Shown: positions 32,122 through 41,727 of the stretch, piece by piece | Position numbering within the stretch: position 1 is the stretch's first letter | Layout: every line of letters begins with the position of its first letter | Source: PALSA-1003 sp963763625 | GTDB taxonomy: Bacteria > Pseudomonadota > Gammaproteobacteria > Burkholderiales > Casimicrobiaceae | Length of the DNA: 64,000 nt | NCBI GenBank assembly: GCA_963763625.1 | Contig: CAVXPH010000006.1 | Coordinates: forward strand, 496,001 to 560,000 | Direction: 5' to 3' | Made by a program: the position numbers and the translations under genes | Notes under the pieces: generated by a model | What the model saw: the letters and a program-made list of their open reading frames with translations, nothing else | Told to the model about the DNA's origin: nothing | Database searches by the model: none

Positions 32122-33138
32122 ATGATCATTGTCATGCAACCGGACGCCAGCGAGGCGGCGATCGAGGCCGTCGAGGCCAAGATACGGGCCCACGGCCTTC
32201 AGGTGCATATCTCGCGTGGCACCGAACGCACGCTTATCGGTGCGGTCGGCGATGAGCGCAAGCTCGATCCGGAGATGTTTGACCCGATGCCTGGCGTCGA
32301 GAAATCGATGCACATCGTCAAACAATACAAGATCGTCGCCCGCGAATGGCACCGGGCTAACACGGTCATTGACGTCCGCGGCGTGCCGCTAGGCGGGCCG
32401 ACGGTGCAGGTCATCGCCGGTCCATGCTCGGTGGAAACGCAACCGCAGATGGAAGCCGCCGCATCCGGTGTCAAGGCGGGCGGCGCGCGATTGATGCGCG
32501 GTGGCGCTTTCAAGCCACGGACAAGTCCCTATGCTTTCCAGGGCAAGGGCGTGGAGGGTCTCGAGTTGTTGCGCACCGCAGCTGACGCCCACGGTTTGCC
32601 GATCGTCACGGAACTGATGGATCCGCGAATGCTCGAGGCATTCCTGCAATACGACGTCGACGTGATTCAGATCGGCACCCGCAACATGCAGAACTTCGAC
32701 CTGCTGAAGGAAGTAGGGCGTACGACCAAGCCCGTGATTCTGAAGCGCGGCATGTCGGCGACGATCAGCGAATGGCTGATGGCCGCCGAGTACATCGCCG
32801 CCGGTGGCAATCACAACATCATTTTTTGTGAGCGCGGCATTCGCACCTTCGAGACCGCGTATCGCAACGTACTCGACGTGACGGCAGTGCCGGTGCTCAA
32901 GCGCGAGACGCATTTGCCGGTCATCGTCGACCCGTCTCATGCCGGCGGCAAGGCGTGGCTGGTGCCGGCGCTTTCTTGCGCGGCCGTGGCCGCAGGTGCG
33001 GATGGCTTGCTAATCGAAGTGCACCCGAATCCGTGCGAGGCGTGGTGCGACGCCGACCAGGCCCTGACGCCGGACGAATTCGCGACGCTGATGGGGCAGC
33101 TGGGCGCGGTAGCGCACGCGATCGGGCGCGAGCTGTAG
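32122..33138 (+). CDS. aroF: 3-deoxy-7-phosphoheptulonate synthase
   Basis: DAHP synthase condenses phosphoenolpyruvate and erythrose-4-phosphate, the first step of the shikimate pathway. The 338-residue protein is the type I-beta form with an N-terminal regulatory ferredoxin-like/ACT-type domain (residues 1-80; MIIVMQPDASEAAIEAVEAK) and a catalytic TIM barrel (IAGPCSVET, GAFKPRTSPYAFQG, KRGMSATISEWLMAAEY, VDPSHAGGK). Start at ATG 32122 has GGGAG upstream. In this group feedback comes from the N-terminal domain; an additional attenuator lies upstream. The symbol aroF follows Bacillus/Thermotoga usage. Confidence 0.95.
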   Translation: MIIVMQPDASEAAIEAVEAKIRAHGLQVHISRGTERTLIGAVGDERKLDPEMFDPMPGVEKSMHIVKQYKIVAREWHRANTVIDVRGVPLGGPTVQVIAGPCSVETQPQMEAAASGVKAGGARLMRGGAFKPRTSPYAFQGKGVEGLELLRTAADAHGLPIVTELMDPRMLEAFLQYDVDVIQIGTRNMQNFDLLKEVGRTTKPVILKRGMSATISEWLMAAEYIAAGGNHNIIFCERGIRTFETAYRNVLDVTAVPVLKRETHLPVIVDPSHAGGKAWLVPALSCAAVAAGADGLLIEVHPNPCEAWCDADQALTPDEFATLMGQLGAVAHAIGREL

Positions 33139-33242
33139 CGGCATGCGGGTTGGGCCCGCGAGTGCATCGAGAGCGGACCTGACGCCCCGGATGGGCAGCG
33201 TCGATCCGCTATAATTTGCCGTTTTGCATGAACGGCAGGCCG

Positions 33243-36074
33243 ATGGAACTCGCGAAGAGCTTCGAACCGCGCGTAATCGAAGCCAGGTGGTACCCCTTCT
33301 GGGAGGCGAACGGGCTATTCAAGCCTTCGCTGCGCGACGACGTACCCGCGTACTGCATCCCGCTTCCACCGCCGAATGTCACCGGGACGCTGCACATGGG
33401 GCACGCGTTCCAGCAGACCCTGATGGACGTGCTCATCCGCTGGCATCGGATGCGCGGCGACAACACGCTCTGGCAGGTCGGCACCGACCACGCCGGTATC
33501 GGCACCCAGATTGTGGTCGAGAACCAGCTCAAGGCGGAGGGCACATCGCGCCGGCAGCTGGGACGCGAGCGCTTCATCGAACGAGTCTGGGCCTGGCGGC
33601 GGACATCGGGCAGGACGATCACCCACCAGATGCGGCGGCTCGGCGCATCGGCCGACTGGTCGCGCGAGCGCTTCACCATGGACGAGGGATTGTCCCACGC
33701 GGTGCTAGAGACCTTCGTCCGCCTCTACGAAGACGGGCTCATCTACCGCGGCAAGCGGCTGGTCAACTGGGATCCGGTGCTGGGTACGGCCGTGTCCGAT
33801 CTCGAAGTCGAGAGCGAGGAAGAGAACGGCACCCTGTGGGAGATTCGGTATCCGCTCGCCGCACAATCCGGCTTCATTACCGTTGCCACAACGCGGCCCG
33901 AGACGATGCTCGGCGACGTCGCGGTTGCGGTGAACCCTGACGACGAGCGTTACGCAGGCCTGGTCGGCAAGCAAGTCGATCTGCCGCTCACCGGACGCAG
34001 GATTCCGGTCATTGCCGACGCGTCGGTCGACAAGGCATTCGGCACCGGGGCGGTCAAGATCACGCCGGCACACGACTTTAACGACTTCGACGTTGCCCAG
34101 CGGCATGGCCTCGCGCCGCTGGAGATCTTCACCCTGGACGCAAAGCTCAACGCCAACGCGCCGCTGCCCTATCGCGGCCTCGACCGCTATGCGGCTCGAA
34201 AGGCGGTGCTGGCCGACCTCCGCGCCGCGGGGCTCGTCGCAGCCGAGAAACCGCACAAGATGGTGGTGCCGCGATGCGATCGGACCGGCGCGGTCGTGGA
34301 GCCGATGCTGACCGACCAGTGGTTTGTCGCGATGACCAAGCCGGCGCCGGCGAATCACCGCTTCTTTCCCAACAAGTCGCTGCAGCAACTCTGTCTCGCC
34401 GCCGTCAACGCGAGCGTGCCCGATCTCGACCATCCGCCTGGCGAAGTACGGGTCCGCTTCGTTCCGGAACATTGGAGTTCGACCTACAACAGCTGGCTGC
34501 ACAACGTCCGCGACTGGTGCATCTCGCGCCAGCTCTGGTGGGGTCATCGCATCCCCGCATGGTATGACGACGCCGGCAATGTGGTCGTCGCACGCAACGC
34601 GGCCGAAGCGGCAGCGAAAATGAACAAACCCGCGAGCGGGCTCACCCAGGATGAGGACGTCCTCGACACCTGGTTCTCGTCGGCACTATGGAGCCATTCG
34701 ACGCTCGGCTGGCCGCAGCAGACGCGGGAATTGCGCATGTTTCTGCCCACCTCGGTGGTCGTCACCGGCTTCGACATCATCTTCTTCTGGGTCGTGCGCA
34801 TGATCATGATGACGACCTACTTCACCGGCAGACTGCCCTTCCGCGACGTCTATATCAATGCGCTCGTGCGCGACGAGGACGGGCAGAAAATGTCGAAGTC
34901 GAAGGGCAATATCCTCGACCCGCTCGATTTGATTGACGGTACCGACCTGGAGAGTCTGGTTGCCAAGCAGACCTCGGGCCTGGTGCTGGAGAAGCAGCGC
35001 GAGGCGATCGAGAAGCGCACGCGCAAGCAGTTCCCGCGCGGCATCCCCGCGTTCGGCGCCGATGCGGTGCGCTTTACGTTCGCGAGCCTGGCGACCTTCG
35101 GCCGGACGCTCGATTTTGACCTGAAACGCTGCGAGGGCTATCGCAACTTCTGCAACAAGCTGTGGAATGCCGCGCGCTTCGTGCTCATGAACGTGGACGG
35201 CGAGGACGTCGGGCTCGATGAGAGCAGGCCTTCGGCCCCGTCGCTCGCCGACCGATGGATCGTCAGCCGACTGCAGCAAGCCGAAGCGCTTGTTGCGCAG
35301 CAACTGGAAGCGTATCGCTTCGACCTTGCGGCCCGGGCGGTGTACGAATTCGTCTGGGACGAGTATTGCGACTGGTATGTCGAGCTGGCCAAGGTCCAAC
35401 TCGCCGTCGGCGACCAGGCCCAGGCGCGCGCCACGCGCCGCACCATGGTGCGCGTGCTCGAGACCATCCTGCGGCTGGCGCACCCCTTCATCCCGTTCAT
35501 CACCGAGGAACTCTGGCAGACCGTCGGCCCGCTGACGGGGAAGGCAGGCCTGTCGATCTCGACGCAGCCTTATCCCAGTGCGCAAGCCGAGCGGCGGGAC
35601 GACGCCGCCGAGGCCGAGATGGCGCGCTTGCAGGCGCGCGTTTTGGCGGTACGCGCGCTGCGCGGAGCGATGAACCTTTCGCCGGCATCACGCGTCGCAC
35701 TTTGGGCCGAGCCGGGCAGCGATGAAGAACGCGCCAGCCTGGCGGCAACGACCCACTACATGCTGCCACTGGCCAAGCTGTCCGAGGTCAAGATCACCGA
35801 TGCCTTGCCGCAGACCGACGCGCCGGTCGTCGTCGCCGGGGCGGCGAAGCTGATGCTGCATATCGAAGTTGATCGTGCCGCGGAAAGCGAGCGTCTGGCC
35901 AAGGACATCGCGCGCCACGAAGTCGAGGCGACGAAGGTGCGATCGGAGCTCGCGAACGAAGCGTTCGTCGCGCGCGCCCCGGCGCAGATCGTTGCCCAAA
36001 AGCGCGACCGGCTGGCCGGTCTCGAAGCGACACTGGAGAAGCTCAAGGCGCAGCACATGCGGCTTTCAGCCTAG
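33243..36074 (+). CDS. valS: Valyl-tRNA synthetase
   Basis: ValS (943 residues) charges tRNA-Val. Class I signatures: HMGH in TLHMGHAFQQTLMD (the HIGH motif) and KMSKSKGN near residue 550. The CP1 editing domain lies between residues 190 and 350, and the C-terminal coiled coil that contacts the tRNA (residues about 880-943) is present (LAKDIARHEVEATKVRSELANE). Start is ATG 33243 (MELAKSFEPR) with GGCAGG upstream; a TATAAT at 33210-33215 could serve as the -10. It converges with rlmM, leaving only 2 bp between stops. Confidence 0.97.
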   Translation: MELAKSFEPRVIEARWYPFWEANGLFKPSLRDDVPAYCIPLPPPNVTGTLHMGHAFQQTLMDVLIRWHRMRGDNTLWQVGTDHAGIGTQIVVENQLKAEGTSRRQLGRERFIERVWAWRRTSGRTITHQMRRLGASADWSRERFTMDEGLSHAVLETFVRLYEDGLIYRGKRLVNWDPVLGTAVSDLEVESEEENGTLWEIRYPLAAQSGFITVATTRPETMLGDVAVAVNPDDERYAGLVGKQVDLPLTGRRIPVIADASVDKAFGTGAVKITPAHDFNDFDVAQRHGLAPLEIFTLDAKLNANAPLPYRGLDRYAARKAVLADLRAAGLVAAEKPHKMVVPRCDRTGAVVEPMLTDQWFVAMTKPAPANHRFFPNKSLQQLCLAAVNASVPDLDHPPGEVRVRFVPEHWSSTYNSWLHNVRDWCISRQLWWGHRIPAWYDDAGNVVVARNAAEAAAKMNKPASGLTQDEDVLDTWFSSALWSHSTLGWPQQTRELRMFLPTSVVVTGFDIIFFWVVRMIMMTTYFTGRLPFRDVYINALVRDEDGQKMSKSKGNILDPLDLIDGTDLESLVAKQTSGLVLEKQREAIEKRTRKQFPRGIPAFGADAVRFTFASLATFGRTLDFDLKRCEGYRNFCNKLWNAARFVLMNVDGEDVGLDESRPSAPSLADRWIVSRLQQAEALVAQQLEAYRFDLAARAVYEFVWDEYCDWYVELAKVQLAVGDQAQARATRRTMVRVLETILRLAHPFIPFITEELWQTVGPLTGKAGLSISTQPYPSAQAERRDDAAEAEMARLQARVLAVRALRGAMNLSPASRVALWAEPGSDEERASLAATTHYMLPLAKLSEVKITDALPQTDAPVVVAGAAKLMLHIEVDRAAESERLAKDIARHEVEATKVRSELANEAFVARAPAQIVAQKRDRLAGLEATLEKLKAQHMRLSA

Positions 36075-36076
36075 GC

Positions 36077-37132
36077 TCAAGCCGACCGGGCGCAATAGCC
36101 GGTGATCTCCTCGCGGTCGTGGTAGAGCTGCTTGAACGCGAGCGTGTAGCCCGTGCATCGCTGCTCGAGCGCATCGCCTATCAGCCCGGCGCAACGCTCG
36201 ATCTCGGCGTAGCGCTTTTTCATCGGTAGCTTGAGATTGAAGATGGTGCGCCTGCAGGCACCGTCCGCGATCCATGCGGCGATCAGCGCCGCAATGCGCG
36301 ACGGCTGCAGCACGATATCGCAGACCATCCAGTCGACGGGCCGGCGCGGCCGCCAGCGGAGCCCATCAACGCGCAGATGCTCGACACGAGAAACCTGCGC
36401 GACTTCGCCCTTCAGTGGCCCGTTATCGATGGCGGTGACATGCAGCCCGCGCTTGGCAAGCTCCCAGCTCCAGCCGCCCGGTGCGGCGCCCAGGTCGACC
36501 GCGCTCATGCCCGGCTGGAGCAGGCGCACGCGCTCGTCGGCGGTGAGGAACGTTAACAGCGCTTCAGAGAGTTTGAGGACCGAGCGCGACGGCGCGCCGC
36601 GCGGCAGCGCCAGGCGGGGAATACCCATCGGCCAGGGACTGCCGGTGGCTGCGTCGCTGACGCCGACCCATGCATTGTCGGCGTCGGCGAACAGCGCGTG
36701 CAGCCTCCGCTCTGCGTCGGCGCAGAGCAGGCCGGCGGCGCGGGCCTCGTCCCCCAAGAGGGGCGCGAGGCGACGACACAGGCCGGAGCGCCGCTTGCCT
36801 TCGTTGCTGTCAGGCGTCTCGAGCCAGATCGCTGTGAACGGCGGCTGGTGATGGCGCACGAGCGCCAGCAAGGGTGTTAGACGATCGCGCGACGAAAACC
36901 AGTGCGGGCCGTCGCCGACGAAGATCGACCGCGCAAACCAAGCCGGCGCAGCGCGCAACGCCGACTGCCACCGTGCCGCGTCGAATGCGCCGCAGCTGGC
37001 GACGACGAACGCGTTGCCGGCGAGGGGCTCGCGGCGGAGCACCGTCTTGGCACGCGTGGCGATGCGAACGAGGTCGCAGGCGCACTCCGCCTCGAAACCC
37101 GGACGGCAGTGTGCGACGATGCTTCGCGGCAC
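36077..37132 (-). CDS. rlmM: 23S rRNA (cytidine-2498-2'-O)-methyltransferase RlmM
   Basis: RlmM 2'-O-methylates C2498 of 23S rRNA. I start it at GTG 37132 (MPRSIVAHCRPGFEAECA), because this aligns with the E. coli N terminus and lies 20 bp after the helicase stop; the longer frame overlaps the helicase. The N-terminal THUMP-type part covers about residues 1-150. The Rossmann methyltransferase follows with motif I VDLGAAPGGWSWELAKRG, the VDWMVCDI acidic motif and the KLPMKKRY lysine. The length, 351 residues, is close to the family average (about 360). Confidence 0.92.
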   Translation of the reverse strand: MPRSIVAHCRPGFEAECACDLVRIATRAKTVLRREPLAGNAFVVASCGAFDAARWQSALRAAPAWFARSIFVGDGPHWFSSRDRLTPLLALVRHHQPPFTAIWLETPDSNEGKRRSGLCRRLAPLLGDEARAAGLLCADAERRLHALFADADNAWVGVSDAATGSPWPMGIPRLALPRGAPSRSVLKLSEALLTFLTADERVRLLQPGMSAVDLGAAPGGWSWELAKRGLHVTAIDNGPLKGEVAQVSRVEHLRVDGLRWRPRRPVDWMVCDIVLQPSRIAALIAAWIADGACRRTIFNLKLPMKKRYAEIERCAGLIGDALEQRCTGYTLAFKQLYHDREEITGYCARSA

Positions 37133-37152
37133 GGCAAAGCGCGCCGCTGCGC

Positions 37153-38583
37153 TCAGGCGCTTTCGGGCTCGGTGAGCCGACGCTTCATCAGCAGGGCGGG
37201 AACGGGGGAGGGTTTCTTGTGCCACTGCCGCCCGGGACCGCCGGCGTTCGCGGTGAGCGCGGCCGGCGGTTCGCGGCGCGATGCGGCATGCGCACGGGGC
37301 GCCTGGTCCGGATTGCGATCGGGGATCTCCCGCTCCGTCACCCGCGGCGGCGCACGGCGCGGCGCCCGCTCCTGCGCCGGCTGCGGCGGACGCGCGGGGG
37401 GCGCGACGCGGGGGCCGCGGTGCGCCGCGACAAAGCTTTCCGGCGGCGCAACCGGAATGCTGCGTTTGAGCAGCCGCTCGATTTCCGCAAGCAGCCTCTC
37501 CTCATCGGGTGCACAGAACGATACCGCCTCGCCGCTGGCGCCCGCCCGTCCGGTGCGACCGATGCGGTGGATGTAATCCTCGGGGACGTAGGGCATCTCG
37601 TAGTTCACCACCAGCGGCAAGTCGTCGATATCGAGGCCCCGCGCCGCGACGTCGGTGGCGACCATGACCTGGACTTTGGCAGCCTTGAACTCATCGAGCG
37701 CCTCCAGGCGCGCGATCTGGCTCTTGTCACCATGGATCGCGGTGGTCTTCAGGCCGTCTTTCTCCAGCTGGCGGGCCAAGCGCGAGGCGCCATGCTTGGT
37801 GCGGACGAAGCAGAGCACCTGCCACAGGTTGCGCGAGGTCACCAAGTGCTCCAGCAGCGCACGTTTCTGGTCTGCGGGCACCTTGTACACAGTCTGGGCA
37901 ACGGTGTCGGCAGTGGTGTTGCGCCGCGCAACCTCGATCAGCTGCGGCTCATTTAGCAGCGCATCGGCGAGTTTTTTGATCTCGTTGGAGAACGTCGCCG
38001 AGAAGAGCAGATTCTGACGCTTCGCCGTGGCCGGCAGAAGCGCCATGATGCGCTTGATGTCAGGGATGAAGCCCATATCGAGCATCCGGTCCGCTTCGTC
38101 CAGGACGAAGATCTCGACTTGGCCCAGGTACAGCGACTTCTGTTCGATGTGATCGAGCAGCCGCCCGGGCGTGGCAACCAGGATTTCGATGCCGCCGCGC
38201 ACAATCGGTAACTGTTGCTTGATGTCGACACCGCCATAGACGACCGTCGACCGCAACCCAGTGTACTTGCCGTAAGTCCGGACCGATTCCTCGACCTGGA
38301 TCGCCAGTTCGCGCGTAGGCGTGAGGATCAGGGCGCGCACCGGGTGACGCGCCGGCGACGGGCTGGGATTGGCGGTCGGGGCGAGCTTGTGCAGGATCGG
38401 CAGGGCAAAGCCGGCGGTCTTGCCGGTACCGGTTTGGGCACCGCCCATCACGTCCTTGCCGGCGAGAATCAGGGGAATAGCCTGCACCTGTATCGGCGTG
38501 GGCGTGGTGTAACCGGCGTCGGCCACGGCGCGGAGCAACTCCGCCCGCAGGCCGAGCTCGGCAAAGCTCGGGGTACTACCCAT
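37153..38583 (-). CDS. rhlE: DEAD-box ATP-dependent RNA helicase (RhlE-type)
   Basis: A 476-residue DEAD-box helicase acting on RNA structure, ribosome assembly or mRNA turnover. Motifs in order: Q motif (PTPIQVQAIPLIL), Walker A AQTGTGKT, ALILTPTRELAIQ (Ia), DEAD in LDEADRMLDMG, SAT (LLFSAT), and HRIGRTGRAG (VI). A basic, Pro/Arg-rich tail of about 80 residues (PRRAPPRVTERE...) is typical of RhlE. rlmM lies downstream on the same strand; typA is divergent, with 240 bp in between. Confidence 0.92.
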   Translation of the reverse strand: MGSTPSFAELGLRAELLRAVADAGYTTPTPIQVQAIPLILAGKDVMGGAQTGTGKTAGFALPILHKLAPTANPSPSPARHPVRALILTPTRELAIQVEESVRTYGKYTGLRSTVVYGGVDIKQQLPIVRGGIEILVATPGRLLDHIEQKSLYLGQVEIFVLDEADRMLDMGFIPDIKRIMALLPATAKRQNLLFSATFSNEIKKLADALLNEPQLIEVARRNTTADTVAQTVYKVPADQKRALLEHLVTSRNLWQVLCFVRTKHGASRLARQLEKDGLKTTAIHGDKSQIARLEALDEFKAAKVQVMVATDVAARGLDIDDLPLVVNYEMPYVPEDYIHRIGRTGRAGASGEAVSFCAPDEERLLAEIERLLKRSIPVAPPESFVAAHRGPRVAPPARPPQPAQERAPRRAPPRVTEREIPDRNPDQAPRAHAASRREPPAALTANAGGPGRQWHKKPSPVPALLMKRRLTEPESA

Positions 38584-38757
38584 CAGAACGGACTCCTGGA
38601 CGCGGCCCGCCCGCTTTGCGCGAGCTCCGGTCCAGGCGGCGACGCAACAGATAATGAAAAGGCAGCCGAAACATCGCTGCCCAACGGTTCGGCGGGGACC
38701 GGAACGGCCGCCGAATGGTCAGCATTGTAACCTAAATATCGGATTTTGCAAATTTTT

Positions 38758-38787
38758 TTGCTTCGAGGCACAGCGGACTGGTAAAAT
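38758..38787 (+). promoter_or_regulatory. Probable promoter of typA
   Basis: TTGCTT (38758-38763) and TAAAAT (38782-38787) with an 18-bp spacer, directly after a T-rich tract and 36 bp before the typA ATG. Confidence 0.55.
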
Positions 38788-38823
38788 AGACCGTTTCATT
38801 TTCCGCGACGCAACATGGTTTTT

Positions 38824-40644
38824 ATGGCCACCTCACGGCCCCTGCGCAACATCGCCATCATTGCCCATGTCGACCACGGCAAGACGACCTTGGTCGACAA
38901 GTTGCTCGTCCAGTCCGGGACCTTTGCCGCCCACCAGCAGCTGGCCGAGCGGATGATGGACAGCAACGCGATCGAGCGCGAACGCGGCATCACCATCTTC
39001 GCCAAGAACTGTGCCGTCGAGTACCACGGCACGCACATCAACATCGTCGATACGCCCGGCCACGCCGACTTCGGCGGTGAGGTCGAGCGCGTGCTGTCGA
39101 TGGTCGACGGCGTGCTGCTGCTCGTCGATGCCGTCGAAGGCCCCATGCCGCAAACGCGCTTCGTCACCCGCAAAGCGCTGGCCCAGGGACTGCTGCCGAT
39201 CGTCGTGGTCAACAAGGTCGACCGCCCAGGTGCGCGTCCGGAATGGGTCGTCAACCAGACTTTCGAACTGTTCGACAAACTGGGCGCGACCGAAGAGCAG
39301 CTCGATTTTCCGGTGATCTTTGCCTCGGCTCTGCACGGCTACTCGTCGACGGACCCCAAGGCGCCCGGGACCGACATGCGCCCGTTGTTCGACGCCATCG
39401 TTGCGCGCGTGCCGGCGCCCGTCGGCGACGTCGACGCGCCGCTGCAGCTGCAGATTAGCGCCCTCGACTACTCGAGCTACGTCGGTCGCCTGGGCATCGG
39501 CCGCATCCGCCGTGGGCGCATCATCCCTGGCCAGGACGTGATGGTCTTGCAGGGCCCACAACAGGGTGTCCGCGGCAAAATCGGCCAAGTGCTTGGCTTC
39601 GCGGGCCTCGAGCGTGTGGCGGTCGACGCCGCGACCGCGGGCGATATCGTGCTCGTTACCGGTATCGACGATGTGCACATCGGCACGACGCTGTGCGCGG
39701 TCGACACACCGGAGGCGCTGCCGATGATCCACGTCGACGAACCGACGCTGTCGATGCAGTTCCAGGTCAACACCTCCCCGCTGGCCGGTCGCGACGGAAA
39801 GTATGTGACCAGCCGCAACCTGCGGGAGCGCCTTGCGCGCGAGCTCATGACCAACGTGGCGCTGCGGGTCGAGGACACTGCCGATACCGACGTGTTCACG
39901 GTTTACGGTCGTGGCGAGCTGCACCTGACCATCCTGCTCGAGAACATGCGCCGCGAGGGCTATGAACTCGCCGTGTCGCGGCCGCGGGTGGTGTACCGCG
40001 ATAGCGGGGGCGAGCGAAGCGAGCCCTTCGAGCAGCTCACCGTCGATGTCGACGACGGCCATCAGGGGGCGGTGATGGAAGCGCTCGGGCTGCGCCGCGG
40101 CGAGTTGCTGGACATGGCTTCCGACAGCCGCGGCCGGACCCGGCTCGATTACCGCATTCCGGCGCGCGGCCTGATCGGCTTTCAGGGCGAGTTCATGAAT
40201 TTGACCCGTGGCACGGGGTTGTTTTCGCACGTCTTCGACGGTTACGCGGCGTTCAAGGGCGACATTCCCGAGCGGCGTAACGGCGTGCTCGTGTCCGCTG
40301 CCGATGGCGAGGCCGTCGCCTATGCGCTGTGGAAGCTGCAAGAGCGCGGCCGCATGTTCGTGAGCCCCGGAGACCGAGTGTATGAGGGCATGGTGATCGG
40401 CATCCACAGCCGTGACAACGATCTGATCGTCAACCCGATCAAGACCAAGCAGCTGACCAATATCCGCGCCGCCGGCAAGGACGAAGCGATCCTTCTCACC
40501 CCCCCGATCCCGCTGACGCTCGAATACGCCGTCGAATTCATCGCCGACGACGAGTTGGCGGAAATCACCCCCGGCTCGATCCGCATTCGGAAGCGCCATC
40601 TGGTCGCGCACGAACGCAAGAAGGCGAGCCGCGAAGCAGCCTAG
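38824..40644 (+). CDS. typA: Translational GTPase TypA/BipA
   Basis: A 606-residue ribosome-associated GTPase involved in stress and low-temperature growth. G motifs: AHVDHGKTTLVDKLL (G1), DTPGHADFGGEV (G3) and VVNKVDRPGARP (G4). It has the EF-G-like domains II, III and V plus the BipA-specific C-terminal domain ending KASREAA. I start it at ATG 38824 (MATSRPLRNIAI); an ATG at 38815 is in frame and adds only three residues. Confidence 0.96.
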   Translation: MATSRPLRNIAIIAHVDHGKTTLVDKLLVQSGTFAAHQQLAERMMDSNAIERERGITIFAKNCAVEYHGTHINIVDTPGHADFGGEVERVLSMVDGVLLLVDAVEGPMPQTRFVTRKALAQGLLPIVVVNKVDRPGARPEWVVNQTFELFDKLGATEEQLDFPVIFASALHGYSSTDPKAPGTDMRPLFDAIVARVPAPVGDVDAPLQLQISALDYSSYVGRLGIGRIRRGRIIPGQDVMVLQGPQQGVRGKIGQVLGFAGLERVAVDAATAGDIVLVTGIDDVHIGTTLCAVDTPEALPMIHVDEPTLSMQFQVNTSPLAGRDGKYVTSRNLRERLARELMTNVALRVEDTADTDVFTVYGRGELHLTILLENMRREGYELAVSRPRVVYRDSGGERSEPFEQLTVDVDDGHQGAVMEALGLRRGELLDMASDSRGRTRLDYRIPARGLIGFQGEFMNLTRGTGLFSHVFDGYAAFKGDIPERRNGVLVSAADGEAVAYALWKLQERGRMFVSPGDRVYEGMVIGIHSRDNDLIVNPIKTKQLTNIRAAGKDEAILLTPPIPLTLEYAVEFIADDELAEITPGSIRIRKRHLVAHERKKASREAA

Positions 40645-40694
40645 ACACGGCGGGCGGAGCTTCCCAGCGCCGCTGTTCTCTTTCGCCGAAAGCC

Positions 40695-41717
40695 ATGTCG
40701 AGCGCAAACCTTCTGCCGCCTGAGCAGGCGTCGGCGTTCGCCTCCCTGGTGCTGGCGAACATCGCGCGCGAATACCCGAACAAGCTCGATCACGTCATCA
40801 CCGGCCCGGAAGACGTTGCGGCCCCGAGGGCGCTTCACCCCGCATTCTTTGGCAGCTTCGACTGGCACTCGTGCGTGCATGCGCATTGGTTGCTCGTTCG
40901 CCTTCTCGGAATGGAGCAAGAAATCTCCGCAACGGCGCAGATCCGGACCGCGCTCGATGGGCATCTCGCCGCGGCGAACATAGAAGCCGAAGTTGCGTAT
41001 CTGAGCAGACCGGCTAGCCGCGCCTTCGAACGCAGCTACGGCTGGGCATGGCTGCTAAAGCTCGCGGAGGAGCTCGCCGGCTGCCGCGACGCCCACGCGC
41101 GGCGCTGGGCGCGCGATGTCGCGCCGCTTGCCGCGGCCATCGTCGACCGCTATCTGAGCTGGCTGCGCGTCGCAACCTATCCCATTCGTCATGGTGTGCA
41201 TGCGAACACGGCTTTTGCCCTGGCGTTCGCGTGCGATTACGCCACCAGCTGCGAGGTGGGGACATTGCGCGAGGCGGTGGCGACCAAGGCGCGGGCGTGG
41301 TACCTGGAGGACGCCGACGCGCCCGCGGCATGGGAGCCCTCGGGCGCAGATTTTCTCTCGCCATCGCTTACCGAAGCCGCCCTGATGCGGCGGATTCTCG
41401 AGCCGGATGAATTTGGCGCCTGGCTTGCCCGCTTTCTGCCGCATATCGAACGCAGGCTGCCGGGCGCGCTGTTCACGCCGGTCATCGTCAGCGACCGCAG
41501 TGACCCCTACCTGGTGCATCTCGACGGTCTCAATCTGGCGCGCGCGTGGTGCTGGCGCGACATCGCGGCGGCGCTTCCTGCGACTGACCCACGGCAGGCG
41601 ATCGCCCGTGCCGCGGCCACCGTGCACTTGCAGGCGGGACTGACCGCGCTCGCCAGCGGCGACTACGTCGGCACACATTGGCTTGCGACCTTTGCCGTCC
41701 TCGCACTGACAACGTAA
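40695..41717 (+). CDS. DUF2891 family protein
   Basis: A 340-residue protein of the DUF2891 family, probably cytosolic, with an all-helical repeat typical of glycosidase-like alpha-toroids. The characteristic block HPAFFGSFDWHSCVHAHWLLVRLL lies near residues 47-70, followed by HGVHANTAFALAFACDY. No signal peptide or membrane helix is seen. Its enzymatic role is unknown. rmuC follows after 10 bp on the same strand; the pairing is not one I recognise as conserved. Confidence 0.85.
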   Translation: MSSANLLPPEQASAFASLVLANIAREYPNKLDHVITGPEDVAAPRALHPAFFGSFDWHSCVHAHWLLVRLLGMEQEISATAQIRTALDGHLAAANIEAEVAYLSRPASRAFERSYGWAWLLKLAEELAGCRDAHARRWARDVAPLAAAIVDRYLSWLRVATYPIRHGVHANTAFALAFACDYATSCEVGTLREAVATKARAWYLEDADAPAAWEPSGADFLSPSLTEAALMRRILEPDEFGAWLARFLPHIERRLPGALFTPVIVSDRSDPYLVHLDGLNLARAWCWRDIAAALPATDPRQAIARAAATVHLQAGLTALASGDYVGTHWLATFAVLALTT

Positions 41718-41727
41718 ACTCGGTCGC

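Noticed and set aside
38833..40707. 624-codon minus-strand ORF opposite typA
   Set aside because: Shadow of typA; composition is that of reversed coding sequence.
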